The notes: generated from the letters alone by a model not told the origin. DNA of 64,000 nucleotides from Mesonia sediminis (GCF_042684705.1 NZ_JBHULZ010000041.1:124001-188000); one strand, 5' to 3'. Counted from the first letter of the stretch, positions 25,092 through 34,759 are shown. Program-made: numbers and translations.

Positions 25092-27773
25092 TTACACCTC
25101 TTTTTCTACAAAATCTATTTTAGGATTGAGTATTTCTTCAATTAAACTTAGTAAAGTCGCTTCAAAATCGGCTAATAATTTTGCATCAATAAAAGTTTCT
25201 TTATCCTGCTTAACCTGCATAAATCCATTTTTTAAATTTTTAAATGAAATTATTCCGCCTTGAGCTTGGTCGAAACCTTGAGTGCGGTGCACCATTAACG
25301 CATAACATAAAACCTGTAAAATTTTGCTATATTGATAATCGCTGATAATGGTATCAAAATCTTTAATTTTCAGCTGACTAGGAGTTACTAAGCCGGTTTT
25401 ATAGTCGATGATACGCAAAACCCCATTTTTACGGTCTATTCTATCAATCTTCCCTCCTATTCCATAATCGTTTTTGGTATTTAATTTGATTTTGAGAGGT
25501 ACTTCAAGTCCGATCAATTCAATTTTATTGTCTTTCAACTCTTTTCTTTCTAGGGCTAAAAACCGTTTTATATATCGTTTGGCCACAGCATATATCAACA
25601 AGTTTTGACCAAATAGGTTTTTGGAATTGGCATAAGTATTGGCAAACTGTTTTTGCAGTTCTTTTTCGTAAATTTTATCGATTTGATCAATGCTATTTGT
25701 GTTCAAAAATTGCCCCTTAAATGGATCATATAAATTTTCGAGTGTGTCGTGAATGATGCTTCCAAGGGTATTGTAGGCTACTGTTTCCTCGACTTCCTCT
25801 TGATCATTAATTTTTAATAAATATTGTTTATAAAAATCTTGAGGATTCCGCACATAGCTTGAAAGTGCCGATGGGGAAAACTTTTTGGCCATACTGGTCA
25901 ACTCCCTTAACATTAAAGCGGTTTTTTTACTCGTTTTAGGTGTTTCTTTATTGATTCGTGCCTCTGGCATCCAATGAGTAACCTTGAGCTGCCGTTCATA
26001 TTCTAATTGAGCGATAAATCTGCTTTTTTCTCCGGCATTCAAGCCTTCAAAATTAGAGTTAAATAACAAGTGTACATCTTCGGCCCTTTGTAGTAATCTG
26101 TAAAAGTGATAGGTATATATAGCATCTTTTTCTTTGAAGGTAGGCAAGCCGTACTGGTGTTTTAAATCATAGGGAATAAAAGAATTATTACTTTTTCCTG
26201 CTGGTAGGATACCCTCATTTACACTGGCCATAATTACCGTATCAAAATCTAATGCACGTGTTTCTAGCATTCCCATAATTTGTAACCCCTTAAATGGAGC
26301 CCCCGTAAAATCAAGTTGATGTTGATTAATACTATCTCTATAAAAGCGATGCAGTGCCGAGATGCTTTTGATTTGATCTACCTCATCGAGTAGGTTTTGC
26401 AGTTGATTGAATAATTTTTGAAAGTGATAAATGTACTCCCGCTCCAGAGCTTTTTGGGTGGTAAAAAATTTTTCAAAAATTTTAATGATTTGTAAAAAGT
26501 TTTCTAAAATCTCTACTGGCTTTTTCTTTTGCGTAAAGCAAAGATTAAGCAACTCAAATGATTCTGCTTTACATAAATCACGTAATTCTTTTAAAACAAA
26601 ATATACCCTATTTTTTTCGGCTACATGATGCTGTAATTTAGATACGTCTTTACCTAATAGTTGTTGCATAAAAGGATGCTTAACTATTTCTAGAAATTGC
26701 TTGTAATAAATCTTCTTGTCTCCCGAAAGTTGAATTGCAAAAAGCGTTTCAAAAAAGCTTGCCAATGGGGTTTGACTTAATTTTAGACCCATGGTAATGT
26801 TTACAGCGTGCACATTATCTGGCAAAGAATTTAAAAGTACTGGCAATAGGCCTTCATCGTTTAATACCAGAGCGGTATTTTGAATTTTCTCTTCTGAGAA
26901 ACTACGAAGTAGGTTCCCTATGTATTTAGCTTGTCCTACATTCTTAGGTATACCCGTACAATGAATTTCGCCAAAATTATAATAATTCTCGGGCATTTCA
27001 GGAAACTTTTTGTCTTGGTAATAAGACCATTCGCTTTTATAGCGCCTTATAAATAACCCTGCGGCATGATAATTTTTATCTAAAAAGTACTGATCGATGT
27101 CCCAGAATATTTCGGCTTGTGCTCCCGTTAGTAATTCTTGAAACAAAATTTGCTCTGCATTATTTAAGGCATTAAAACCAATTAAATAATGTTTGGTCTG
27201 TTTTTTATTTTCAATATAATCTTTAATTCGGTCGGCTGCAACGCGGTAAATCAATCCTTGATAGGCCTTTTTTTGTTGAAGTAAGTTAGCCACAAAATGT
27301 TGATAAAGGCTTGGCAAAGCATTCCAAAATGCCAAATAATTTTGGATTAAGCTGGTTTTTCTTTCTTGCTTTGACCAATGGTTGATATCTTGAATATCGC
27401 TCAGGTAATTAAAGAAACTATCGGTATCGATTAAATAACGGTCAATTTCATTGAAATCGTGCAAAAGTGTATGTGCCCATCCGTAAAATGTTTCAAAATC
27501 TTCCTTTTTCTCTTTTGGCATTACGGCTACATAGGATTCATAGAATTTAAATAAAGTCTTGTTAGCAGGCAACTGGCTTACCCCACTTACTTCTTGTATA
27601 AATTCTTCTATGCTTAATACTTCTGGAGCAAAAATTGTATCCTTTACCTCTTTGCGTAAGATTTCTTTAAGGAATGCCCCTGCTCGCTTACTGGGTAAAA
27701 TAAATTTACAACGCTCTAGCCTGGGTTCCTGTTTCAAAATTTTAGATACCGTCTCTTCTATAAATGTTTGCAT
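25092..27773 (-). CDS. AddB-like PD-(D/E)xK nuclease/inactivated-helicase subunit
   Basis: 893 residues. The N-terminal half is helicase-like (CKFILPSKRAGAFLKEIL near 22-40). The C-terminal PD-(D/E)xK nuclease region has FSPSALSSYVRNPQDFY, GGKIDRIDRKNG and IIDYKTG (Asp790, Lys792). This is the AddB/RexB-type partner of the AddA-like helicase-nuclease 30544-33690, together processing double-strand breaks. The usual AddB iron-sulphur cysteines around the nuclease domain are not evident. The two genes are separated by ompA and kbl. A terminator lies just upstream (27785-27813), so it has its own promoter. Confidence 0.87.
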   Translation of the reverse strand: MQTFIEETVSKILKQEPRLERCKFILPSKRAGAFLKEILRKEVKDTIFAPEVLSIEEFIQEVSGVSQLPANKTLFKFYESYVAVMPKEKKEDFETFYGWAHTLLHDFNEIDRYLIDTDSFFNYLSDIQDINHWSKQERKTSLIQNYLAFWNALPSLYQHFVANLLQQKKAYQGLIYRVAADRIKDYIENKKQTKHYLIGFNALNNAEQILFQELLTGAQAEIFWDIDQYFLDKNYHAAGLFIRRYKSEWSYYQDKKFPEMPENYYNFGEIHCTGIPKNVGQAKYIGNLLRSFSEEKIQNTALVLNDEGLLPVLLNSLPDNVHAVNITMGLKLSQTPLASFFETLFAIQLSGDKKIYYKQFLEIVKHPFMQQLLGKDVSKLQHHVAEKNRVYFVLKELRDLCKAESFELLNLCFTQKKKPVEILENFLQIIKIFEKFFTTQKALEREYIYHFQKLFNQLQNLLDEVDQIKSISALHRFYRDSINQHQLDFTGAPFKGLQIMGMLETRALDFDTVIMASVNEGILPAGKSNNSFIPYDLKHQYGLPTFKEKDAIYTYHFYRLLQRAEDVHLLFNSNFEGLNAGEKSRFIAQLEYERQLKVTHWMPEARINKETPKTSKKTALMLRELTSMAKKFSPSALSSYVRNPQDFYKQYLLKINDQEEVEETVAYNTLGSIIHDTLENLYDPFKGQFLNTNSIDQIDKIYEKELQKQFANTYANSKNLFGQNLLIYAVAKRYIKRFLALERKELKDNKIELIGLEVPLKIKLNTKNDYGIGGKIDRIDRKNGVLRIIDYKTGLVTPSQLKIKDFDTIISDYQYSKILQVLCYALMVHRTQGFDQAQGGIISFKNLKNGFMQVKQDKETFIDAKLLADFEATLLSLIEEILNPKIDFVEKEV

Positions 27774-27784
27774 AGCCTAAAAAT

Positions 27785-27813
27785 AAAAAAACGCCTCTTT
27801 TCAGAGGCGTTTT
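27785..27813 (-). terminator. Intrinsic terminator after ompA-like gene
   Basis: 11-base stem (27788-27798 with 27803-27813; AAAACGCCTCT / AGAGGCGTTTT) with a 4-base loop. On the minus strand it is followed by a run of T. It lies between the OmpA stop and the AddB-like start. Confidence 0.9.
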
Positions 27814-27835
27814 CAATATAATTATTTTAGTTTAA

Positions 27836-29218
27836 TTAGTCTCTATTTTTTTCTAAAGAAACCTCAACTCGTCTGTTTTGTTGTCTACCAGCAGCTGTTT
27901 TATTGGTAGCTATTGGTCTTTCTTCACCGTAACCTTCAGAAGTAATTCTGCTGCTATCAATATTTGCTTGGTTTACTAAGTAATCTCTCACTGAAGCTGC
28001 ACGTTCTTTTGAAAGTCTTAGGTTTAGTTTATTACTACCTTGGCTATCTGTATGCCCTTCAATATGGAAAACAGTATTAGGATACTCTTCCATGATGTCA
28101 GCGATAGATTCTAAAGCTTCAAAAGATTCTTTACGGATTGAAGATTTACCAAGATCGAATAAAATAGTTTTAGAATATTCATTCAACTCATTGATAATTT
28201 CAACAGTAACTTCTGGACAACCATTATTGGCTGTAGTACCAGCTACATCTGGACACTGATCGTCTTTATCTAAAACACCATCATTGTCTCTATCTTGCCA
28301 TGGGCATCCGTTGTTTTCTGCAGGACCTGCCTCGTTAGGACAGTTGTCATCAGCATCTTTAACTCCGTCGCCATCGGCATCAGGACATCCATTTAATGAT
28401 GCAACACCTGCCTCATTTGGACAATCATCTTCTGGATCGGCAATGCCATCACCATCTGTATCTGGACAACCCATAAACTCTGCACTTCCTGCTTCGTTAG
28501 GACATTTATCATCTTTATCTGGAATTCCGTCTCCGTCAGAATCAGGACATCCGTTAAATTCGGCTAAGCCTGGCTCATTTGGACATTCGTCTTTGTCGTC
28601 ATAAACACCGTCACCATCTGTATCGGTTCCTCCAAAGGCGATTTTAATTCCCATAGAATGTTGGAAATGGTCTGGTCCTTCCATATCATCAAAAGCTTTT
28701 TTATAAGTACTTTGGATGTTGAAAGCAACGTTATCTGTAAACCAAAAATTAAATCCTAAAGAACCGTTTGCGGTTCCAAAACCTTCATCATCTAGCCAGT
28801 TGTACCCTGCTCCTACTCCTAAATAAGGATCAAACCAACCGGTTTCGTTAATCATCTCTCTAAAGCTGTATTGTACAGCACCATCAACAGCATAGTAAGT
28901 TAAATCATCTACGCTTTGATCACCAAACTTGTCGATACGGTTAAGCGAACCTGCTACTTCTGCAGAAAAGCCCGAACCGATGTATCTACCTATTGTTAAT
29001 TTAGAAACTGAAGGTAAAATGTTGTAGTGATCTTTTACATTAAAAAACTCGCTGAACATGCCCCCACGTGGTGCATCTTCACCTACAGGATATGCGTCAA
29101 CAGCGTTGATTCCAATACCAACCGCCCAAGGGTTGTTTTTATCTTGTGCTTGTAGGCTAGTTACTCCTAACAAGCATAAAGATGCCAATAATAATTTGCC
29201 AAGATGTTTCATATTCAA
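27836..29218 (-). CDS. OmpA family outer-membrane protein with thrombospondin type 3 repeats
   Basis: 460 residues. Signal peptide about 1-24; an eight-stranded beta-barrel (about 28-196); five calcium-type Asp-rich TSP3 repeats (199-334, each DxDGDGxxDxxDxCPNExG...NGCP); and a C-terminal OmpA domain (about 345-456) with TILFDLGKSSIRKES and EGHTDSQGSNKLN...RLSKERA, which binds peptidoglycan. It tethers the outer membrane to the wall. A second Met two codons downstream (29212) is an equally good start. Good promoter at 29244-29273 and terminator at 27785-27813, so monocistronic and probably abundant. Confidence 0.95.
   Translation of the reverse strand: MNMKHLGKLLLASLCLLGVTSLQAQDKNNPWAVGIGINAVDAYPVGEDAPRGGMFSEFFNVKDHYNILPSVSKLTIGRYIGSGFSAEVAGSLNRIDKFGDQSVDDLTYYAVDGAVQYSFREMINETGWFDPYLGVGAGYNWLDDEGFGTANGSLGFNFWFTDNVAFNIQSTYKKAFDDMEGPDHFQHSMGIKIAFGGTDTDGDGVYDDKDECPNEPGLAEFNGCPDSDGDGIPDKDDKCPNEAGSAEFMGCPDTDGDGIADPEDDCPNEAGVASLNGCPDADGDGVKDADDNCPNEAGPAENNGCPWQDRDNDGVLDKDDQCPDVAGTTANNGCPEVTVEIINELNEYSKTILFDLGKSSIRKESFEALESIADIMEEYPNTVFHIEGHTDSQGSNKLNLRLSKERAASVRDYLVNQANIDSSRITSEGYGEERPIATNKTAAGRQQNRRVEVSLEKNRD
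28217..28624 (-). repeat. Five in-frame TSP3 repeats within the ompA-like gene
   Basis: Degenerate DNA repeats of about 80 bases encoding five thrombospondin type 3 units (protein 199-224, 226-250, 253-277, 280-304, 309-334). Asp side chains would bind calcium and stiffen the linker between barrel and wall-binding domain. An opposite-strand open frame here is a by-product of the repeat composition. Confidence 0.85.
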
Positions 29219-29243
29219 TTATTTATTTTTAGTGTTATTGAAG

Positions 29244-29273
29244 CAAAAATAGAGGGTTCTTTAACATTTACAA
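29244..29273 (-). promoter_or_regulatory. Promoter of the ompA-like gene
   Basis: On the minus strand: TTG (29271-29273), a 19-base spacer, then TATTTTTG (29244-29251), an exact match to TTG-N17-23-TAnnTTTG. Leader of roughly 20-25 bases before the ATG. Confidence 0.8.
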
Positions 29274-29328
29274 AAATTAAAATAATAAAGTTTTCTTAAT
29301 GAAAACCGCCTATTCATCAATAATTAAA

Positions 29329-30525
29329 CTAAATAACTCCTAATTCTTTACCCACTTTTGTGAATGCCTCAACGGCTTTTTCTAAATGAGCTTTTGTATG
29401 TGCTGCAGAGAGTTGAACACGTATTCTTGCTTGCTCTTTAGGCACTACAGGATAAAAGAATCCTATTACGTAAATTCCCTCTTCCAGTAACCTATCGGCC
29501 ATTTTTTGAGAAAGTTTTGCATCGTATAACATAACTGGTACAATTGCCGAATCGCCGTCTATAATATCAAAGCCCGCAGCCTTCATTTCTTTTTTGAAAT
29601 AAGCAGTATTTTCCATTACTTGATCTCTTAAATGCGTGCTTGAATTAAGCATCTCAAATACTTTGTTTGAGGCGCCTACAATGGCAGGAGCCAAAGAGTT
29701 TGAAAACAAATAAGGTCTAGATCGTTGTCTTAACAACTCAATAATTTCTTTTTTACCAGTGGTATATCCGCCCATAGCGCCACCCAAAGCCTTACCTAGA
29801 GTACCGGTAATGATATCTATTCTACCCATTACATCTTTCTCCTCTAGTGTACCTATACCGTTGGCTCCAATAAAACCAGTGGCATGGCACTCGTCTATCA
29901 TAACCAAAGCATCGTATTTGTCGGCTAAATCACAAATTTGATCAAGTGGAGCCACTAGACCATCCATTGAAAATACGCCATCGGTAACTATAATTTTAAA
30001 ACGTGCCCCGTCTTCATTGGCTTGCTTTAGTTGTTTTTCTAAATCGGCCATATTGTTATTTTGATAACGGTATCTAGCCGCCTTACATAGGCGCACACCA
30101 TCTATAATTGAAGCGTGATTTAGGGAGTCAGAAATAATGGCGTCCTCTTTAGTTAAAATAGGCTCAAAAACTCCTCCATTGGCATCAAAAGCTGCCGCAT
30201 AGAGAATGGTATCTTCGGTTTGATAAAAGTCTGCTATATTTTGCTCAAGTTTTTTGTGGATATCTTGTGTTCCGCAGATAAAACGTACACTGCTCATACC
30301 AAAACCGCGTTCATCTAAAGTGTCTTTAGCCGCTTGAATCACCTCTGGGTGCGATGACAAACCTAAGTAGTTGTTGGCACAAAAGTTAATAACCTCTTCA
30401 CCAGTTTCAATCTTAATTACTGCATCTTGTGGTGAAGTAATTACGCGTTCTTTCTTATACAGCCCATTTTCTTTAATTTCGTCTAACTGAGCTTGCAAAT
30501 GTGCTTTAATTTCTTTGCTATACAT
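29329..30525 (-). CDS. kbl: Glycine C-acetyltransferase (2-amino-3-ketobutyrate CoA ligase)
   Basis: PLP enzyme of the alpha-oxoamine synthase family that splits 2-amino-3-oxobutyrate with CoA into glycine and acetyl-CoA in threonine breakdown. 398 residues. Asp211 and His214 in DECHATGF and the PLP Lys245 in TGTLGKALGG; CANNYLGL near 49. It lies between the AddA- and OmpA-encoding genes with no functional link to them. A -7 like TATCTTTG (30545-30552) overlaps the end of the upstream gene. A threonine dehydrogenase partner is not in the window. The close homologue serine palmitoyltransferase is less likely given the CANNYLGL and GTLGKALGG motifs. Confidence 0.92.
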   Translation of the reverse strand: MYSKEIKAHLQAQLDEIKENGLYKKERVITSPQDAVIKIETGEEVINFCANNYLGLSSHPEVIQAAKDTLDERGFGMSSVRFICGTQDIHKKLEQNIADFYQTEDTILYAAAFDANGGVFEPILTKEDAIISDSLNHASIIDGVRLCKAARYRYQNNNMADLEKQLKQANEDGARFKIIVTDGVFSMDGLVAPLDQICDLADKYDALVMIDECHATGFIGANGIGTLEEKDVMGRIDIITGTLGKALGGAMGGYTTGKKEIIELLRQRSRPYLFSNSLAPAIVGASNKVFEMLNSSTHLRDQVMENTAYFKKEMKAAGFDIIDGDSAIVPVMLYDAKLSQKMADRLLEEGIYVIGFFYPVVPKEQARIRVQLSAAHTKAHLEKAVEAFTKVGKELGVI

Positions 30526-30543
30526 AGTGTTTTGTTTTAAATA

Positions 30544-33500
30544 TCAAAGATAAACAATCTTTAAGTTCTGCTTGTTTTCTAAATATATTAATACACCTTT
30601 CTTCACAGTATATCCTAACTTCTTAATTGCTTCGGCATATTCATTCAGTTGTATTTTATGATCAGGACTATAAGACCCGGTTTTATAGTCTATAATTACC
30701 GCTTCCTTGTTTTTGAGACAGAGACGATCTAAACGTTTATAAGCATGATCTACCAAGAGTTCTTTTTCTGTATAAACGGTATAAGCTTTAGTAAAATAGC
30801 TGTTTAATTCTGGATGATTTACCATTTTTATGAAACTTTGCTCGTAGGCTAAAGCTTCTTTTTGATTCAAGTTACCTTGTTCTACAGCATTGGCCAAAGC
30901 AGGCTGAATATCTTCTACAGTAATGATTTGACTTAAAATTTCATGTACCATATCTCCATAAGCTATGGCTTCTTCTTGAGACGTAAGCCACATACTCGCA
31001 TTTTTGGTCATCAAAGCGGCTTGGTGATTTTCTGGCAGCGTTGAAATAAAGCTAAAATCCTGCATACCCCCCTTCTTGTCCTCAATTGCATTGGGCTTAG
31101 GCTTATGTCCCCAATGGTAATGCCAAGCATCTGCCTCCCACTTGTTTTGTTTTTCTAAAAATCGTTGAAACAGCACACCAAAAGTATTTTCTTCACGCTG
31201 AGCTGTTTTAGAAGTTTCTATTTTACTGATGATATACAACTGCTCTTTTGCTCGCGTTAATGCGACATACAACACATTTATTTCATCAAGTAACTTATGT
31301 TGGGCTAACACGTCAAAATCTTCTTTTAATTTTTTACTGTAATGAGGTGTTTCTTTGTTTACACTTAAATAGCCTAAGGGAAGCTCAAAATCATCTATTA
31401 ACGCCCAGAGACTATCCCGACTAAAATCGTCTAACTTTTGTTGCGCAAACGGATAAATTACTATAGGAAACTCCAGTCCTTTAGACTTGTGAACGCTTAA
31501 AATTTGCACCGCTTCTATTCCTTGAGCGGCCACAATACTCAATTTATCTTTTTTCTTGTTCCACACCTCAACCAATTGCATTAAACCCGCATGGCTTTTT
31601 TGGGTAAACTCGTAAACAAAATCTAAATAGTACTGCAGATAAGCATCGGCTTTTTTTACAATTTTAAATGACCTTATCACATACTCGGCAGCTTCATATA
31701 AAGGCAATTTTTGGAACTGCTGCAAAGAAAAGTGAAATCCGAAAACTTGTAAAGAATCAAAAAATGATTCTATAGAAAGCGATAACCTTGTTTTATAAAA
31801 TGCGAGTTCTTCTTCTGGAAATGTAATTTGTTTACTTATAAAATACAGCAATTCATATCTGATTTCTTTGTCTTCTGGCTGTAGGCTTAATTCAAATATT
31901 TGCTGCACAAAATTTACCGTTTTACTTTTACTAAGCAATAAGGCTTCTGATGAGATTACCGGTATGCCCGTTTCAACCAAATGATTGGCCAACAAGATGC
32001 CATGTTTGTTTTTCCGCGTAAGCAAACAAATATCGCTTAAGGGAGTACCTTCTTTTCTTAATTCTTGAATTATTTCAATGGTTTTTGCTGCATAGGCCAA
32101 ATTTTGTTCTTCGCTGTTTTTACCTTCTATAAAGTCAAGCTGAACATAACCTTGCGCATTTTTCACTTTTTTCTGTTCGGCTTGAGCATATAAGTTTCGA
32201 TAGGTTTCAAATGCAAAACAATCACTTAAAAAAGTAAAAAATTGATTGTTAAAATCAATAATTTCTTTGTAGCTGCGGTAATTTGCAGGCAAATTGAGTG
32301 TTTTCCCCGTGATAGAAAATGGGGAGTTCCCTTCGTATAAATTAATAAACTGCTCGGCTTTACCGCCGCGCCACCTATAAATAGATTGTTTTGCATCACC
32401 AACCAAAAATAAATTTCCCGTTTTATTTTCGGTATTAAATCCGCTTAAGCTGTTATTGATTAGGGGCTGCAAATTTTCCCATTGTAAAGCCGATGTATCT
32501 TGAAATTCATCTATAAAAAAATTGTGATAACGTTCACCTAGGCGTTCATAAATAAAAGGAGCCGGCTGGTTTTTAACTTCTTCGCTTATTTTTTTGTTAA
32601 AGTCTACCATCAGCAACATATCCCGTTCTTCCTTAATCAAATCTATTTCACTTTGAATGGCAAAAAGCAACGATTGTGCATCGACATTTTTGGCCAAGGC
32701 CGCATAAAATTTCACTTGATAATAATTGTCTCTAATCGCATTAAAAAGTTCGGCTATTTGGGGCTGTAATGCATCTATTTGCGCTTGCTCTTCGCTGGAG
32801 GTTTTACCCTTAGTATAAAGCGGATTATCGGCTATTTTTTCTTGCCAAACCGCACCCGAAACCTTAGGCAAATCGCCGTTTAAATTTTTCCTAAAAAAAC
32901 CAGGTACAGAACCTCTGTTGAAACATTTTTCTGGAATTTGATTTTGTTCAAGCAACTCAAAAAAGGCCTCTGCATGCTTTTTATTTTGCTTGATTAGCTC
33001 GCTTTCGGCGGATTTCAACTGATTATAAAAGACATCAAAATCCTTCAATTCATATTCTGTCAATAAATCTAAATAAGCAAAATTGTCTTCTGCCAGTAAC
33101 AGCTTAGCCATTTTGGTTAAATCCCTACGGATGTCCCAAGACTTATCATCGTCTGCTTTTTTAAGTACAAAATTGATTAATGCCTGGGTAATTTGAGGCT
33201 GGCTACCCGCTTTGTTTATCACACGATCTACCGCTTCTTCAATCACTAAGTCGCTATCTAGCTCTACTTCAAAATTTATGTTGATGTCAAGATCTTTTGC
33301 AAAGGTGCGTAGTAATCTATGCGTAAAACCATCTATAGTTGATATTTCAAAAGCCGCATAATTGTGTAAAATATGGTTTACTATGGCCTTACTTTTTTTA
33401 CGGATTACTTGAGGTTCTAGTTGTACCGATTCAGCTACAGCATCAAAAAGAGCCCGACTATTTTCTGGGGTCACCTCTTGACTAAAATCGATTAAAGCGT

Positions 33501-33690
33501 GAAGCACTCGAGATTTTAATTCACTAACCGCCTTATTGGTAAAGGTTATAGCTAAAATATGCTTGTAGTAATCTGGTCTTGGCGCTTGTAAAACCAGTTG
33601 CAAATACTCTTTGACCATGGTAAAGGTTTTACCCGATCCGGCCGAAGCATTATAAATGATAAAAGAAGGCTGCTTTTGCTGTGTAGACAT
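30544..33690 (-). CDS. AddA-like UvrD-family helicase with C-terminal nuclease domain
   Basis: 1048 residues, superfamily 1A helicase fused to a PD-(D/E)xK nuclease. Motif I NASAGSGKTFT (Lys21), motif II DEFQDTSALQW, motif III GDAKQSIYRWRGG, motif V VHKSKGLEFPIVIYP, motif VI YVALTRAKEQLYI, and nuclease motif IIDYKTG near the C-terminus (Asp1001, Lys1003). It unwinds and resects broken DNA ends for RecA loading, in partnership with the AddB-like 25092-27773. kbl follows 18 bases later. The upstream spacer (33691-33855) is shared with the divergent sod gene. Confidence 0.93.
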   Translation of the reverse strand: MSTQQKQPSFIIYNASAGSGKTFTMVKEYLQLVLQAPRPDYYKHILAITFTNKAVSELKSRVLHALIDFSQEVTPENSRALFDAVAESVQLEPQVIRKKSKAIVNHILHNYAAFEISTIDGFTHRLLRTFAKDLDININFEVELDSDLVIEEAVDRVINKAGSQPQITQALINFVLKKADDDKSWDIRRDLTKMAKLLLAEDNFAYLDLLTEYELKDFDVFYNQLKSAESELIKQNKKHAEAFFELLEQNQIPEKCFNRGSVPGFFRKNLNGDLPKVSGAVWQEKIADNPLYTKGKTSSEEQAQIDALQPQIAELFNAIRDNYYQVKFYAALAKNVDAQSLLFAIQSEIDLIKEERDMLLMVDFNKKISEEVKNQPAPFIYERLGERYHNFFIDEFQDTSALQWENLQPLINNSLSGFNTENKTGNLFLVGDAKQSIYRWRGGKAEQFINLYEGNSPFSITGKTLNLPANYRSYKEIIDFNNQFFTFLSDCFAFETYRNLYAQAEQKKVKNAQGYVQLDFIEGKNSEEQNLAYAAKTIEIIQELRKEGTPLSDICLLTRKNKHGILLANHLVETGIPVISSEALLLSKSKTVNFVQQIFELSLQPEDKEIRYELLYFISKQITFPEEELAFYKTRLSLSIESFFDSLQVFGFHFSLQQFQKLPLYEAAEYVIRSFKIVKKADAYLQYYLDFVYEFTQKSHAGLMQLVEVWNKKKDKLSIVAAQGIEAVQILSVHKSKGLEFPIVIYPFAQQKLDDFSRDSLWALIDDFELPLGYLSVNKETPHYSKKLKEDFDVLAQHKLLDEINVLYVALTRAKEQLYIISKIETSKTAQREENTFGVLFQRFLEKQNKWEADAWHYHWGHKPKPNAIEDKKGGMQDFSFISTLPENHQAALMTKNASMWLTSQEEAIAYGDMVHEILSQIITVEDIQPALANAVEQGNLNQKEALAYEQSFIKMVNHPELNSYFTKAYTVYTEKELLVDHAYKRLDRLCLKNKEAVIIDYKTGSYSPDHKIQLNEYAEAIKKLGYTVKKGVLIYLENKQNLKIVYL

Positions 33691-33795
33691 AGATAAGAAT
33701 TTAAGCGAAAATACAATTATTAACAGTAAAAATTGAACTGCGTTTAAGCATTCAAAAAAGTGTTAATCATTTAAGTAATTTATAACATATTATTA

Positions 33796-33826
33796 TTGCT
33801 TTACTGATTTGTTATAATTATTTTTG
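33796..33826 (+). promoter_or_regulatory. sod promoter, bracketed by an inverted repeat
   Basis: TTG (33796-33798), a 20-base spacer and TATTTTTG (33819-33826), about 30 bases upstream of the ATG. TTATAACA (33780-33787) and its complement TGTTATAA (33810-33817) flank the TTG and abut the -7 element, a possible operator. Confidence 0.75.
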
Positions 33827-33855
33827 ATGGAAATAAATTAAAAAAACTTAAATAT

Positions 33856-34464
33856 ATGGCTTTTAAACAAAACGACTTAGCATATGCAAAAGATGCATTA
33901 GAACCACATATCGACAAAGCAACCATGGAGGTTCATTATGAAAAACACCATGCAGGTTATACGAGCAAATTAAACAATGCAATTGAAGGTACCAATCTAG
34001 CCGATAAATCTATAGAAGATATTTTAAAGAATCTAGATATGGACAATAAGGCTGTGCGAAATAACGGAGGTGGCTTTTATAATCACAACTTATTTTGGGA
34101 TGTTATGTCTCCTAAGGGAGGTGGTAAACCCACAGGTGATTTAGCCAAAGCTATTGATGAAGCATTTGGTTCTTTCGACGATTTTAAAGAGAAGTTTTCT
34201 AATGCTGCCGGTGGTCAATTCGGATCAGGATGGGCTTGGTTATGTGTTCATCCAGGAGGTAGATTAGAAATTTGTTCAACCCCGAACCAAGACAACCCGC
34301 TTATGCCAGGTGTAGGCTGCGGAGGACACCCTGTTTTAGGTTTAGATGTATGGGAACATGCTTACTACTTAAAATACCAAAATAAAAGACCAGATTACGT
34401 GAATGCTTTTTTCAATGTAATTAACTGGGAAGAAGTAGCAAAAAGATACAGTGACGGGAAATAA
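33856..34464 (+). CDS. sodA: Superoxide dismutase, Fe/Mn family, Mn-type features
   Basis: Converts superoxide to oxygen and peroxide. 202 residues. Metal ligands His27, His77, Asp164 and His168 (DVWEHAYY), Tyr35, and the outer-sphere Gln145 in PNQDNPL. Gly residues sit in GGGFYNHNLFW where Fe enzymes have Gln, so manganese or cambialistic use is more likely than iron-only. No signal peptide, hence cytosolic. Own promoter and a long hairpin terminator; monocistronic. Confidence 0.94.
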   Translation: MAFKQNDLAYAKDALEPHIDKATMEVHYEKHHAGYTSKLNNAIEGTNLADKSIEDILKNLDMDNKAVRNNGGGFYNHNLFWDVMSPKGGGKPTGDLAKAIDEAFGSFDDFKEKFSNAAGGQFGSGWAWLCVHPGGRLEICSTPNQDNPLMPGVGCGGHPVLGLDVWEHAYYLKYQNKRPDYVNAFFNVINWEEVAKRYSDGK

Positions 34465-34488
34465 ATACCCCTCATTAAATCTTTGGTT

Positions 34489-34568
34489 AACTGCCTACGT
34501 TTTAAGCTTTTTTTCATCCCGATCATTTCGGCATTTGAAAAAATAATAATGTAGGCAGTTTTTTTTAT
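34489..34568 (+). terminator. Long interrupted hairpin with T tract after sodA
   Basis: 10-base arms AACTGCCTAC (34489-34498) and GTAGGCAGTT (34551-34560), with a T run continuing from the right arm. The 52-base interior can itself pair (CCGA/TCGG, TTTTCA/TGAAAA), giving a rod-like structure. It works as a terminator for sodA; a small RNA derived from it cannot be excluded. Confidence 0.65.
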
Positions 34569-34608
34569 AATAAAACAAAAGAATTAGCGTTTTAAATATG
34601 CCCAATAA

Positions 34609-34634
34609 AAAAAGGTGGTAAACACCACCTTTTT
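34609..34634. terminator. Bidirectional terminator between sodA and the PurF-like gene
   Basis: 11-base stem AAAAAGGTGGT / ACCACCTTTTT, loop AAAC. With A and T tracts on each side it can stop transcription from both directions. It lies in the 295-base convergent gap 34465-34759, which otherwise holds only the sodA hairpin and AT-rich sequence. Confidence 0.85.
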
Positions 34635-34759
34635 GCCCCAAATTTTACCATAAACTTAACCTACTTAGATTATGGATATTCAAATATATATTTTTTAAAA
34701 CAATAAACCTAAATAAAATCAATAAAAAAGCTAAAAAATTAAATTATTAGCACTTTTCC

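Noticed and set aside
28284..28604. Plus-strand open frame rich in Ser/Pro opposite the ompA-like gene
   Set aside because: It is the mirror of the TSP3 repeat codons and has a repetitive low-complexity product.
28217..28624. Regular repeats that could suggest a CRISPR or satellite
   Set aside because: They are degenerate coding repeats in frame with the OmpA protein; there are no identical repeats with unique spacers.
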